Position numbers and translations under genes: made by a program | Origin: Paucibacter sp. KBW04 | GTDB lineage: Bacteria > Pseudomonadota > Gammaproteobacteria > Burkholderiales > Burkholderiaceae_C | NCBI RefSeq assembly: GCF_003852425.1 | Contig: NZ_QAJN01000007.1 | Location: 186,001 to 250,000, forward strand | Reading direction: 5' to 3' | DNA length: 64,000 nt | In this document: positions 36,960 to 46,628 of the stretch, one piece after another | How positions within the stretch are numbered: the first letter of the stretch is position 1 | Layout of the letters: every line of letters starts with the position of its first letter | The notes under the pieces: generated by a model | Told to the model about the DNA's origin: nothing | Database searches by the model: none | The model's input: the letters and a program-made list of their open reading frames with translations, nothing else

Positions 36960-37631
36960 TCAACCGGGGATTTTTTCTAGGCAATAGCCCAGGCCGCGCA
37001 CCGTGGCGATGCGGATGGGGCCTTGCTCGATCTTCTTGCGCAGGCGGTGGATATAGACCTCGATGGCGTTATTGCTAACTTCCTCACCCCACTCACACAG
37101 GCGCTCCACCAACTGGTCCTTGCTGACCAGGCGGCCGGCGCGCTGCAAGAGCACTTCCAGCAGGCTCAGCTCGCGGGCCGAGAGTTCCACCATCTGCTCG
37201 TTGATATAGGCCACCCGGCCGGTCGCATCAAAGGACAGCGGCCCGTGCTTGATGATGCTGGAGGCCGTGCCCAGGCCGCGGCGGGTCAGAGCGCGCACCC
37301 GCGCCTCCAACTCCTGCAGGGAAAAAGGCTTGGCCATATAGTCGTCGGCGCCCAGATCCAGACCTTTGACCCGCTGCTCGACGCTGTCGGCCGCGGTCAG
37401 GATCAGCACCGGCATCGAGGAGCCGCGGGCGCGCAGCTTGCGCAAGACCTCCAGCCCATGCAGACGCGGCAGGCCCAGATCCAGGATCACCAGATCGAAC
37501 TCATGCGAGGCTAGGGCCGCATCGGCCTCGGTCCCGGTGCCGACCTGGTCGACGGCATAACCCGAAGCCCGCAGGGAGCGTAGCAAGGCATCCGCCAACA
37601 CCTGGTCGTCTTCAGCGATCAAAATACGCAT
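36960..37631 (-). CDS. OmpR-family response regulator (TctD/QseB type)
   Basis: The 223-residue regulator has a receiver domain (MRILIAEDDQVLADALLRSL acidic pocket, phospho-Asp in LVILDLGLPRLHG, Lys in DYMAKPFSLQEL). A C-terminal winged helix follows (LSARELSLLEVLLQRAGRLVSKDQLVERL, then IEVYIHRLRKKIE). It is the first gene of a two-gene operon with the kinase downstream, and is divergent from recA, with a shared control region of 156 bases. The target genes are not evident. Confidence 0.95.
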   Translation of the reverse strand: MRILIAEDDQVLADALLRSLRASGYAVDQVGTGTEADAALASHEFDLVILDLGLPRLHGLEVLRKLRARGSSMPVLILTAADSVEQRVKGLDLGADDYMAKPFSLQELEARVRALTRRGLGTASSIIKHGPLSFDATGRVAYINEQMVELSARELSLLEVLLQRAGRLVSKDQLVERLCEWGEEVSNNAIEVYIHRLRKKIEQGPIRIATVRGLGYCLEKIPG

Positions 37632-37732
37632 GCTGTGGTCTCCGGCGGTTTCGCGTTCTTGGTTCGGTCATTCTAGGTTTGACACCGTCCGTGCCGCTTC
37701 AAGACATTCCCGCGCATGAATTTTCAAAACCA

Positions 37733-37748
37733 CTGTACAAACATACAG
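37733..37748 (+). promoter_or_regulatory. LexA (SOS) box upstream of recA
   Basis: CTGTACAAACATACAG matches the CTGT-N8-ACAG LexA consensus exactly, 39 bases before the recA start codon. A -10-like CATAAT follows at 37756-37761, with the box covering the -35 position at 17-base spacing, so bound LexA would block the polymerase. The box also lies in the leader region of the divergent response regulator. Confidence 0.88.
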
Positions 37749-37787
37749 ATTGCGCCATAATCCAGCCAGCTCATCGAGGAGATATTT

Positions 37788-38825
37788 ATGGACGCCCCAG
37801 TGAAACCCACCATCAGCACCGAAAAAGCCAAAGCCCTGCAAGCCGCCCTGTCGCAGATCGAAAAGCAGTTCGGCAAGGGCTCCATCATGCGCCTGGGTGA
37901 GGGCGAGGTGATTGAGGACATCCAAGTGGTGTCCACCGGTTCCCTGGGCCTGGACATTGCACTGGGCGTCGGCGGCCTGCCACGCGGCCGGGTGGTCGAA
38001 ATCTACGGCCCTGAATCCTCGGGCAAGACCACCCTGACCCTGCAGGTGATTGCCGAGATGCAAAAAGTCGGCGGCGTGGCTGCCTTCATCGACGCCGAGC
38101 ATGCCCTGGACATCCAGTACGCGCAAAAGCTGGGCGTCAACTTGCAAGACTTGCTGATCAGCCAGCCCGACACCGGTGAGCAAGCCCTGGAAATCGTCGA
38201 CGCCCTGGTGCGCTCCGGTTCCGTGGATCTGATCGTGGTCGACTCGGTGGCGGCACTGACCCCCAAGGCCGAATTGGAAGGCGAAATGGGCGACTCCTTG
38301 CCGGGCCTGCAGGCTCGCTTGATGAGCCAGGCCCTGCGCAAGCTGACCGCCACCATCAAGAAGACCAATTGCATGGTCATCTTCATCAACCAGATCCGCA
38401 TGAAGATCGGCGTGATGTTTGGCAGCCCCGAAACCACCACCGGCGGCAATGCGCTGAAGTTCTACGCCTCGGTGCGCCTGGACATCCGCCGCATCGGCTC
38501 GATCAAGAAGGGCGACGAGGTCATCGGCAGCGAAACCAAGGTCAAGGTGGTCAAGAACAAGGTGGCCTCGCCCTTCAAGACGGCCGAGTTCGACATCCTC
38601 TACGGCGAAGGCATCAGCCGCGAAGGCGAGATCATCGATATGGGCGTGGTCGCCAAGGTGGTCGAGAAGTCCGGCTCCTGGTACGCCTACAACGGCGAGA
38701 AGATCGGCCAGGGCAAGGACAATGCACGCGAGTTCCTGCGCGAGAACGCCGACATCGCCCGCGAAATCGAGAACAAGGTGCGTGACTCCCTGGGCGTGCC
38801 CTTGCTGGCCGCCCAAGCGGAGTAA
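37788..38825 (+). CDS. recA: Recombinase RecA
   Basis: The 345-residue protein forms filaments on single-stranded DNA, drives strand exchange and triggers LexA cleavage. The Walker A motif is [13 protein letters not shown] and Walker B ends [10 protein letters not shown]; loop regions [22 protein letters not shown] and [25 protein letters not shown] are typical. GAGGAG stands just before the ATG, and a LexA box is upstream. recX follows after an unusual intervening gene. Confidence 0.98.
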   Translation: MDAPVKPTISTEKAKALQAALSQIEKQFGKGSIMRLGEGEVIEDIQVVSTGSLGLDIALGVGGLPRGRVVEIYGPESSGKTTLTLQVIAEMQKVGGVAAFIDAEHALDIQYAQKLGVNLQDLLISQPDTGEQALEIVDALVRSGSVDLIVVDSVAALTPKAELEGEMGDSLPGLQARLMSQALRKLTATIKKTNCMVIFINQIRMKIGVMFGSPETTTGGNALKFYASVRLDIRRIGSIKKGDEVIGSETKVKVVKNKVASPFKTAEFDILYGEGISREGEIIDMGVVAKVVEKSGSWYAYNGEKIGQGKDNAREFLRENADIAREIENKVRDSLGVPLLAAQAE

Positions 38826-38879
38826 TTCGGCGAGTCATTCACCGGGCAATTCAAGAACCGGCCCCGGCAGCCGCCTGCC

Positions 38880-39281
38880 ATGCAGCACACAAGCCAGGAC
38901 CTGGTGAGACGCTACTGGCAGGCCGCCAACGCCCGCGACTGGGCGGCATTTGCCGAGCTGCTGGCCGAGGACATTGTTTACGAAGTGCCGCAAACCCGAG
39001 AGCGGGTGCGCGGCCGTGCCGCCTATCTGGTCTTCAACCAGACCTGGCCCGGCAACTGGGAAGCCGAGTTGCTACGGGTCGTGGGCGAAGGAAAGAGCCA
39101 GGGCGGCCAGGCGGTTTCCGAGATCGCCTTTCATGTCCGCGACGCCCATGGCGTGAGGACGGAAACCGGTATTTCCTTTTTTGAGTTCGACGCGACCGCT
39201 CGCATCTGCCGCATCGTCGACCACTGGCCGGCGCCCTACGCACCGCCGCCCCGCGCCTGCGACTGCATCGAGCGCTTTTAA
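38880..39281 (+). CDS. NTF2-like/SnoaL-type protein between recA and recX
   Basis: The 133-residue protein has the NTF2-like fold pattern: LVRRYWQAANARDWAAFAELLAEDIVYEVP, then RGRAAYLVFNQTWPGNWEAE, and later VRTETGISFFEFDATARICRIVDHWP. Members include small isomerases, hydratases and polyketide cyclases, as well as proteins without catalysis. No strong ribosome-binding site precedes the ATG. It separates recA and recX on the same strand by 54 and 45 bases, so it is probably co-transcribed and SOS-induced with recA. A repair-related role is not supported by the sequence itself. Confidence 0.78.
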   Translation: MQHTSQDLVRRYWQAANARDWAAFAELLAEDIVYEVPQTRERVRGRAAYLVFNQTWPGNWEAELLRVVGEGKSQGGQAVSEIAFHVRDAHGVRTETGISFFEFDATARICRIVDHWPAPYAPPPRACDCIERF

Positions 39282-39326
39282 CGGCGTGCCGGCTTGCCGC
39301 CGGCCTCAGGCATTTCAGTTCCTCGC

Positions 39327-39950
39327 ATGAAGTCATCCAAACCCCTGTCGCTGAAGGCGCGCGCCATCGCCCTGCTGGCTCAGCGCGAGCACAGCGTCAG
39401 CGAATTGCGACGCAAGCTGCTGCGCATGGAGCGAGACAGGCTGCGCAAGGAACAAGCAGCCGCTGGCGAATTCGGCACCGCGCCAATGTCGGACGAGGGG
39501 GAGCAAGATGGGCACGACGCCCCGACCCAAATCGCCGAGGCGGTGGAGACCCTGCTGGTCTGGCTGCAGGCTCACTCTTATTTGAGCGAAGCGCGTTTCG
39601 TCGAGTCGCGCCTGCATGCCCGTGCATCTCGTTTCGGTGCCAGCCGCATCAAACAGGAGTTGGCCCAGCATGGCCTGAGCCTGGATGCCGAGCATCTGGA
39701 GCGCCTGAAAGTCAGCGAGCTGGAACGGGCCCGTGGCGTCTGGGAGCGCAAATTTGGCGCCAGATTTGGCGATATTGACCCGCCATCTGCTGGCAAAAGC
39801 CTGGACCAGAGCCATGCGGCGCTGGCTGCCACGCGCGCCAAGCAAACACGTTTTTTGGTGCAACGAGGCTTTGCACCGGACTTGATTCGCAAGCTGCTGC
39901 GCAGCTTGGAAGAGGAGCAGGCGGAGAGGAAGGATGCGGCTCAGGAATGA
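39327..39950 (+). CDS. recX: RecX, regulator of RecA
   Basis: The 207-residue protein binds RecA filaments and limits their activity. LKARAIALLAQREHSVSELRRKLLRM and the later LSEARFVESRLHARASRFGASRIKQELAQHGLS match the three-helix RecX repeats, and TRAKQTRFLVQRGFAPDLIRKLLRSLEEE is the last repeat. It is longer than E. coli RecX (166) because of an insertion (about residues 40-65) rich in charged and Gly residues. The start at 39327 (MKSSKPLSLK) is chosen from the family's position of conservation. Confidence 0.93.
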   Translation: MKSSKPLSLKARAIALLAQREHSVSELRRKLLRMERDRLRKEQAAAGEFGTAPMSDEGEQDGHDAPTQIAEAVETLLVWLQAHSYLSEARFVESRLHARASRFGASRIKQELAQHGLSLDAEHLERLKVSELERARGVWERKFGARFGDIDPPSAGKSLDQSHAALAATRAKQTRFLVQRGFAPDLIRKLLRSLEEEQAERKDAAQE

Positions 39951-40138
39951 GTGCCGGCCGATCAAAAAAGCCCAAATCTGGTGCAAAAGCGGTCGAAGTT
40001 TGCGGGCGCTGACAGTTCTGTGAAAGGCTTGCCGCAGCGCAACATGCTACATTGCCGTCTGCGCTAACCGGCGGCCTGCTGCTGCTCGACCCCTGTTCGA
40101 CCCTCAGCAGCCGTTCCTCAGCGAAGCCGTATTCGCCC

Positions 40139-40741
40139 ATGTCCTCACCCATTCCCTCATCTCCGCGCCGCTTGATACATCGTCGCGCCATCGATGTGCA
40201 AGTCTTTGCACGCGACGACCATTTGTATGAAGTCGAAGCCGGTCTGTCGGACACCAAGACCCAGGACATCCCCCTGGCGGGTGAGATTCGCCATGCGGGC
40301 GAACCGATTCACGAGATGAAGTTGCATCTGCTGATCGATACGCAGATGAATATTCTCGAAGCCAACTCGGCCACCCATTGGATGCCCTACCCCGGCGCCT
40401 GCGATCAGCATGGCGAGGCTTATCAGCGTCTGGTCGGCCTCAATCTGATGAAGGGCTTCCGCCTTGGCGTCAAAGACCGCCTCAGCGGTGCCAAGGGCTG
40501 CACCCATCTGACCGAGTTGTGTCAAGTACTGCCGACCGGCGTGATTCAAGCCTTTGCAGGCGTCGTCATCGACACCCGTGAAGGCTCCGCCGACGGTCAG
40601 CCGCCGTTCCAGATCGACCGTTGCCACGCCCTGCGGCGTGACGGCGAAGTTGTGCGGACTCACTACCCTCGCTGGTATCGCAGCATGGCTGAGGCGGCGA
40701 ATGCCGAACAGCCCCAAGCGGTGCCTGCTTCCTCTTCCTGA
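40139..40741 (+). CDS. DUF2889 domain protein
   Basis: The 200-residue protein belongs to the DUF2889 family, as shown by RRLIHRRAIDVQVFARDDHLYEVEAGLSDTK, EPIHEMKLHLLIDTQMNILEANSATHWMPYP and CTHLTELCQVLPTGVIQAF. Its biochemical role is unknown in general. In Burkholderiales it is often placed between recX and sucC, as here. The start at 40139 gives the compact family form. The sucC ATG follows after 24 bases, so they are probably in one transcript. Confidence 0.85.
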   Translation: MSSPIPSSPRRLIHRRAIDVQVFARDDHLYEVEAGLSDTKTQDIPLAGEIRHAGEPIHEMKLHLLIDTQMNILEANSATHWMPYPGACDQHGEAYQRLVGLNLMKGFRLGVKDRLSGAKGCTHLTELCQVLPTGVIQAFAGVVIDTREGSADGQPPFQIDRCHALRRDGEVVRTHYPRWYRSMAEAANAEQPQAVPASSS

Positions 40742-40765
40742 CTTCCCCAAAAAAGCGAGAACCCT

Positions 40766-41926
<1,161 letters not shown>

Positions 41927-41960
41927 GTTGCTGCCCCAGACTGATTAGAAAGAATTCGCT

Positions 41961-42854
41961 ATGAGCATCTACATCAATAAAGACACCAAGGTCATCACCC
42001 AGGGCATCACGGGTAAGACCGGTCAATTCCACACCCTGGGCTGCCAAGCCTACGCGAACGGCAAGAACGCCTTCGTCGCCGGTGTGAACCCCAAGAAGGC
42101 GGGCGAGAAGTTCTCGGACATCCCAATCTACGCCACCGTCAAGGAAGCCGCTCACCAGACCGGCGCCACCGTGTCGGTGATCTACGTGCCGCCCGCAGGC
42201 GCTGCTGCCGCCATCTGGGAAGCCGTTGAAGCCGATCTGGACCTGGCCATCTGCATTACCGAAGGCATCCCCGTCCGCGACATGCTGGAAGTGCGCAACA
42301 AGATGAAGGCCAAGGAAGCCGCCGGTGGCAAGCGCACCCTGCTGCTGGGCCCCAACTGCCCCGGCCTGATCACGCCCGACGAAATCAAGATCGGCATCAT
42401 GCCCGGGCACATCCACCGCAAGGGTCGTATCGGCGTGGTCTCGCGCTCGGGCACCCTGACGTATGAAGCCGTGGCACAGCTGACCGAAATCGGTCTGGGC
42501 CAGTCCTCGGCCGTCGGCATCGGTGGCGACCCGATCAACGGTCTGAAGCACATCGACGTGATGCAAGCCTTCAACGACGATCCGGATACCGACGCCGTCA
42601 TCATGATCGGTGAGATCGGTGGCCCGGACGAGGCCGAAGCCGCTCGCTGGTGCAAGCTGAACATGAAGAAGCCCGTGGTCGGCTTCATTGCTGGCGTGAC
42701 GGCGCCTGCCGGCAAGCGCATGGGTCACGCAGGTGCCCTGATCTCGGGCGGCGCTGACACGGCCGATGCCAAGCTGGCCATCATGGAAGAGTGCGGCTTC
42801 ACCGTGACCCGCAATCCTTCCGAAATGGGCAAGCTGCTCAAGGGTCTGCTGTAA
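41961..42854 (+). CDS. sucD: Succinyl-CoA synthetase alpha subunit
   Basis: The 297-residue subunit binds CoA and carries the phosphohistidine intermediate in [34 protein letters not shown] is the CoA-binding Rossmann start. [28 protein letters not shown] is the second signature. It has codon use like sucC and ends in a strong terminator. The two subunits form the enzyme together. Confidence 0.98.
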   Translation: MSIYINKDTKVITQGITGKTGQFHTLGCQAYANGKNAFVAGVNPKKAGEKFSDIPIYATVKEAAHQTGATVSVIYVPPAGAAAAIWEAVEADLDLAICITEGIPVRDMLEVRNKMKAKEAAGGKRTLLLGPNCPGLITPDEIKIGIMPGHIHRKGRIGVVSRSGTLTYEAVAQLTEIGLGQSSAVGIGGDPINGLKHIDVMQAFNDDPDTDAVIMIGEIGGPDEAEAARWCKLNMKKPVVGFIAGVTAPAGKRMGHAGALISGGADTADAKLAIMEECGFTVTRNPSEMGKLLKGLL

Positions 42855-42900
42855 TCCACAGCATCCCAGCGAGGCTCGCAAGAGCCCTCGCCTGAAGAAT

Positions 42901-42926
42901 AAAAAGGGGCTCAGGCCCCTTTTTTC
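42901..42926 (+). terminator. Terminator after sucD
   Basis: Five A residues, a 5-bp GGGGC / GCCCC stem (longer if the A/T flanks pair) with a 4-base loop, and T6. It is a classic Rho-independent terminator 47 bases past the sucD stop. Confidence 0.92.
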
Positions 42927-42994
42927 ATTCCTTCGCCCACCCTCGGTATAGTCGGTCGGCACTGCGAACACGCAAAACAAAAACAAACAAGTCC

Positions 42995-43741
42995 ATGGAA
43001 AACTTTCTAAGCCCCGAGTTCTGGCTGGCCGTCGGTCAGATCATCATGATCGACATCCTGCTGGGCGGGGACAACGCCGTCGTCATCGCCCTGGCCTGCC
43101 GCAAGCTGCCCGACGCGCAGCGCACCCGCGGCATTTTGTGGGGCACGGCCGGTGCCATCGTCTTGCGCGTGGTGCTGATCTTCTTCGCCATCACACTCTT
43201 GCAACTGCCCTATCTCAAGCTGATTGGCGGCGCTCTGCTGCTGTGGATTGGCATCAAGCTGCTGATCCCCGAGAACGAGGATGAGCATGGCAATATCCAG
43301 GCCAGCGACAAGCTCTGGGCCGCCGTCAAGACCGTCATCGTGGCCGACTTCGTGATGAGCTTGGACAACGTCATCGCCATCGCCGGTGCCGCTCAGGGCG
43401 CAGGCGGCTCGCACCAGATGCCGCTGGTGATCTTCGGCCTGCTGGTCTCCATCCCCATCATCGTCTGGGGCAGCCAGTTGGTAATCAAGCTGATGGATCG
43501 TTTCCCCATGGTCATCGTCTTGGGGGCCATGCTGCTGGGTTGGATTGCCGGCACCATGATGGTGGGCGACCCCGCATTGAGTGCCTGGGTGCCCAGCACC
43601 GCAGCCGCCAAGCCTGGCGCCGCCGCCGTCGTCTCGCCTGCCTTGCACTACGGCTGTGGCATTGCCGGCGCCTTGCTGGTCTTGGCACTGGGCAAATGGT
43701 TTGCCGCGCGCCAGAATCCCTCCACCACCCAAGCAGGCTGA
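42995..43741 (+). CDS. TerC family integral membrane protein
   Basis: The 248-residue protein has about seven membrane helices. Its two DN motifs, MIDILLGGDNAVVIALA and ADFVMSLDNVIAIAG, are the acidic pairs in TerC/Alx-type proteins implicated in Mn2+ efflux and metal homeostasis. The C-terminal half contains a variable loop (GAAAVVSPALHY) and a final helix. It is the YjbE-like short type rather than the tellurite-resistance operon member. The Ser/Thr kinase gene follows after 27 bases and may share its transcript. Confidence 0.9.
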   Translation: MENFLSPEFWLAVGQIIMIDILLGGDNAVVIALACRKLPDAQRTRGILWGTAGAIVLRVVLIFFAITLLQLPYLKLIGGALLLWIGIKLLIPENEDEHGNIQASDKLWAAVKTVIVADFVMSLDNVIAIAGAAQGAGGSHQMPLVIFGLLVSIPIIVWGSQLVIKLMDRFPMVIVLGAMLLGWIAGTMMVGDPALSAWVPSTAAAKPGAAAVVSPALHYGCGIAGALLVLALGKWFAARQNPSTTQAG

Positions 43742-43768
43742 GCCTCTGGGGGCTTTAAAAAGGCGTCA

Positions 43769-44848
43769 ATGAGCAGCTTCTGGCAGCGCATTCTGGGGCG
43801 ATCAGCGGACTCGCAGGCCAAGGCTGCGGGTTCGGTCGGCATCGATCACAAGAGTGTCGGTAAAAGCAGCCAGGGGCTGAAAGCCTACGAGCTCAAAGAG
43901 TTGCTGGGCCGCGGCGCCATGGCCGTGGTCCACCTGGCCACCGAAAAGGCCAGTGGCCGCCAGGTGGCCATCAAGCGCCTGGCCCTGCAACGCGAGTTTG
44001 CCGCCGAAGACCTGGCCGATGTGCGCCAGCGCTTTATGCGCGAGGCACGCGCCGCCGGTCATTTGCAGCACGCCGACATCCTGCAGGTGCTGGACGCTGG
44101 TGTGGACGGCGAGGACAACTGGATCGCCATGGAGTATGTGCAGGGCCAGGACCTCAGCCACTTCATACGCGCCGGCCAATTGCTGCCGGTGGCCGAGGTA
44201 TTGCACATCGGCCAGCGCCTGGCCTTGGCCCTGGACTACGCCCACCGCCAAGGCGTGATCCACCGCGATATCAAGCCCGCCAATGTGATGCTGGAGCGCA
44301 GCAGCGGCGAGCTCAAGATCATGGACTTTGGCATCGCTCGCATCGCCGACGGCAGCCGCACCCGCACCGGCCTGGTCTTGGGCACGCCCTCCTTCATGTC
44401 GCCCGAGCAACTGGCGGGGCTCAAGGTGGACGGGCGCAGCGACCTCTATTCCCTGGGCGCCATGCTCTACCAGTTGCTGACCGGCCGCCTGCCGCATCAG
44501 GCCGACTCCATGGCCCAGCTGATGTACCAGATCGCCAACCAGGCCCCGCCCGATGTGCGCCACTACCGGCCCGAACTGCCCGAGGCCCTGGCCCTGGTGC
44601 TGGCCCTGGCGCTGGAAAAACGCCCCGAGCTGCGCTATGCCAGCGGCCAGCAGATGGCGCAGGACCTGGCGGCCGTGCTGCAAGCACTGCCTCAGACCCA
44701 GCCAGGGCCCGAATCCGCTGAGATAAAAAGTCAGGAAGACCCGGACCTTTCTGACAATTTGACCGATCCTTTTGCCCGCACGGTACGGCTGGAGCTGACC
44801 GAAGCAGGGCAGAATCCTCCTGCATCTCATCACCCAGAAAAACCATGA
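43769..44848 (+). CDS. Serine/threonine protein kinase (Hanks type), cytosolic
   Basis: The 359-residue protein has a complete kinase domain: glycine loop LLGRGAMAVVHLA, Lys in VAIKRLA, catalytic loop HRDIKPANVML, DFG in IMDFGIARI and APE-like MSPEQLAG. The C-terminal 60 residues (LPQTQPGPESAEIKSQEDP) are linker-like with no PASTA repeats or membrane helix, unlike Gram-positive PknB kinases. It overlaps the phosphatase gene by four bases, so kinase and phosphatase are made together. An FHA gene follows, suggesting a phospho-Thr circuit, but the substrate is unknown. Confidence 0.94.
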   Translation: MSSFWQRILGRSADSQAKAAGSVGIDHKSVGKSSQGLKAYELKELLGRGAMAVVHLATEKASGRQVAIKRLALQREFAAEDLADVRQRFMREARAAGHLQHADILQVLDAGVDGEDNWIAMEYVQGQDLSHFIRAGQLLPVAEVLHIGQRLALALDYAHRQGVIHRDIKPANVMLERSSGELKIMDFGIARIADGSRTRTGLVLGTPSFMSPEQLAGLKVDGRSDLYSLGAMLYQLLTGRLPHQADSMAQLMYQIANQAPPDVRHYRPELPEALALVLALALEKRPELRYASGQQMAQDLAAVLQALPQTQPGPESAEIKSQEDPDLSDNLTDPFARTVRLELTEAGQNPPASHHPEKP

Positions 44849-45633
44849 GCTTGGAGTTCTTCAGTGCCACAGACGTCGGCCGCGCGCGCGACAACAACGA
44901 AGACTCGGTAGCCCTGGACGAGGACGTCGGCCTGGCCGTGCTGGCCGACGGCATGGGCGGCTACAACGCCGGCGAAGTCGCCAGCCAGATGCTGACCAGC
45001 TTCATTCGCTCCGAACTGGGCCGCTGGCTCAAGGAATCGGGCGCGGCCGCCAGCCCGGCCGATGTGCGCCGGGCCATGGACATCTGCGTGGACAACGCCA
45101 ACCGCGCCATCTTCAACGCCGCCAACACCAACCCACGCTATGCCGGCATGGGCACCACCCTGGTGCTGGGCGTGTTCCGCGAAGAAGGCCTGCTGCTGGG
45201 CCATGTGGGCGACTCGCGCGGCTACCGCCTGCGTGCTGGCCAACTGACCCAGATCACCCGCGACCATTCCCTGCTGCAAGAACAGCTGGATGCCGGCCTG
45301 CTGACGCCGGAAGAGGCCGTCTACTCCAACAACAAAAACCTCGTCACCCGCGCCGTGGGTGTGGAAGACACGGTGATGCTGGAGCTACATCTGCACGAGG
45401 TGCTGCCCGGCGACCAATTCCTGTTCTGCTCGGACGGCTTGTCCGACATGCTGGAAGACGACGCCTTGCGTCAGATCCTGTGCGCCCGCCCAGCACTGCC
45501 CGAGGCCGCCCGAGCCCTGGTGGACGCGGCCAATGAAGCGGGCGGCCGCGACAATATCGCCCTGGTGCTGGTACGGGCCGAAGGCAAGCCCAAGGCCGAG
45601 CCGCGCTCCTGGTGGCCCTTCGGTCGACGCTGA
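44845..45633 (+). CDS. PP2C-type protein phosphatase
   Basis: The 262-residue metal-dependent phosphatase shows the full motif set: RARDNNEDSVALDEDVGLAVLADGMGG (metal-binding Asp residues), GMGTTLVLGVF, HVGDSRGYRLRAGQL, TRDHSLLQEQL, FLFCSDGLSDML and GGRDNIALVLV. It would reverse the action of the Ser/Thr kinase, to which it is translationally coupled by an ATGA overlap. No membrane segment or regulatory domain is present. Confidence 0.95.
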   Translation: MSLEFFSATDVGRARDNNEDSVALDEDVGLAVLADGMGGYNAGEVASQMLTSFIRSELGRWLKESGAAASPADVRRAMDICVDNANRAIFNAANTNPRYAGMGTTLVLGVFREEGLLLGHVGDSRGYRLRAGQLTQITRDHSLLQEQLDAGLLTPEEAVYSNNKNLVTRAVGVEDTVMLELHLHEVLPGDQFLFCSDGLSDMLEDDALRQILCARPALPEAARALVDAANEAGGRDNIALVLVRAEGKPKAEPRSWWPFGRR

Positions 45634-45711
45634 AAGCGCCTGCGGGCGTCGCGACAGCGCGTCAGAAATTGTCAAACAGGCCCAAACAGGGGCAACCCGA
45701 AGCTGAGTGCC

Positions 45712-45742
45712 ATCGACGGCGGCTATCATCTCCGTCGTCGAT
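45712..45742 (+). other. Stem-loop in the gap before the FHA gene
   Basis: ATCGACGGCGG and CCGTCGTCGAT pair at ten of eleven positions around a 9-base loop (CTATCATCT). It lies in the 229-base gap between phosphatase and FHA genes. No T tail follows, so it is probably an RNA structure or operator rather than a terminator. Confidence 0.4.
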
Positions 45743-45862
45743 GCTTCGCGAGGTATTGTGGCCGCCCGGGCAACAAGCTGGCTGCAGAGTTCGGCGGCAT
45801 GGGACGGGCGACAAGCCACGGTCGCGGAGAAGCAAACAAGACAACAGGATTTGAGGTCAAAG

Positions 45863-46528
45863 ATGGGCAAGCTGGTGGTTTCGCTCGATGGTGTGGTGAT
45901 CAAGGATGTCCAGATAACCAAGGACAAGACCACGCTCGGGCGCCGGCCTTACAACGACATCGTCATCGACAACCTGGCCGTCAGCGGCGAGCACGCCGTG
46001 CTGCAGATGGTGGGCGGCGATGTCTTCATCGAAGACCTGAACTCCACCAACGGCACTTATATCAACGGCAAGGCGATCAAAAAGCAGCTGCTGGCCAATA
46101 ACGACATCGTCGAAATCGGCAAGTACAAGATCAAATTCCTGCTGGAAGACAACGGCGACTACGAGAAGACCATGATTCTCAAGTCCGCTGCGGCCAATCA
46201 CGGTGCCACGCCCAGCGGCTTTGGCTCGCCCTCGGCCTTCGGCAATCTGCCCACGGCCGCCTCCGCCCTACCCGCCACCATCAAGGTGCTGACCGGCGCC
46301 GCCGCCGGCCGCGAGGTCAGCCTGACCAAGGTCGTCACCACCGTCGGCAAGCCCGGCGTGCAGGTGGCCTCCATCACCAAGCGCCCCAGCGGCTATGTGT
46401 TTGCCCATGTCGAAGGCTTGGCCCGTCCCACCGTCAACGGTGTGGCGCTGACCGGTGAATCCATCGCCTTGAAGAATGGCGATGTGATCGAGTTGGCAGG
46501 CACTCAGATGCAGTTCGTGCACGCCTGA
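45863..46528 (+). CDS. FHA domain protein with two FHA-like modules
   Basis: The 221-residue protein opens with an FHA domain: TLGRRPYNDIVIDNLAVSGEHAVLQ and VFIEDLNSTNGTYINGKAI carry the Arg, Ser-x-x-His and Asn residues that bind phosphothreonine. After a Pro/Gly/Ala linker (about 105-135) comes a second FHA-like region (IKVLTGAAAGREVSLTKVVTTVGKPG, ending VNGVALTGESIALKNGDVIELAGTQMQF), which keeps the fold but has a weaker binding motif. It probably reads out the kinase-phosphatase pair just upstream. A weak GAGG precedes the start at 45863. Confidence 0.9.
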   Translation: MGKLVVSLDGVVIKDVQITKDKTTLGRRPYNDIVIDNLAVSGEHAVLQMVGGDVFIEDLNSTNGTYINGKAIKKQLLANNDIVEIGKYKIKFLLEDNGDYEKTMILKSAAANHGATPSGFGSPSAFGNLPTAASALPATIKVLTGAAAGREVSLTKVVTTVGKPGVQVASITKRPSGYVFAHVEGLARPTVNGVALTGESIALKNGDVIELAGTQMQFVHA

Positions 46529-46559
46529 GCGCGCGCGGCCACCCCGCGCCGCTGGCTTT

Positions 46560-46583
46560 TCCAGGGCATACCCTGGGCTTTTC
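46560..46583 (+). terminator. Terminator after the FHA gene
   Basis: A 6-bp stem CCAGGG / CCCTGG with a 4-base loop (CATA) is followed by GCTTTTC. It lies about 30 bases after the stop. Confidence 0.6.
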
Positions 46584-46628
46584 GGGCCCCAAGAACGGGT
46601 GTTGCGATGCACAATTGATGTGCGAACT

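Noticed and set aside
35448-36980. A 510-codon plus-strand frame opposite the histidine kinase gene
   Set aside because: Composition is that of an antisense shadow (Gln, Arg and His runs), and the minus-strand kinase has a complete domain set.
37668-38816. A 382-codon minus-strand frame opposite recA
   Set aside because: recA is unmistakable on the plus strand; the antisense product has shadow composition.
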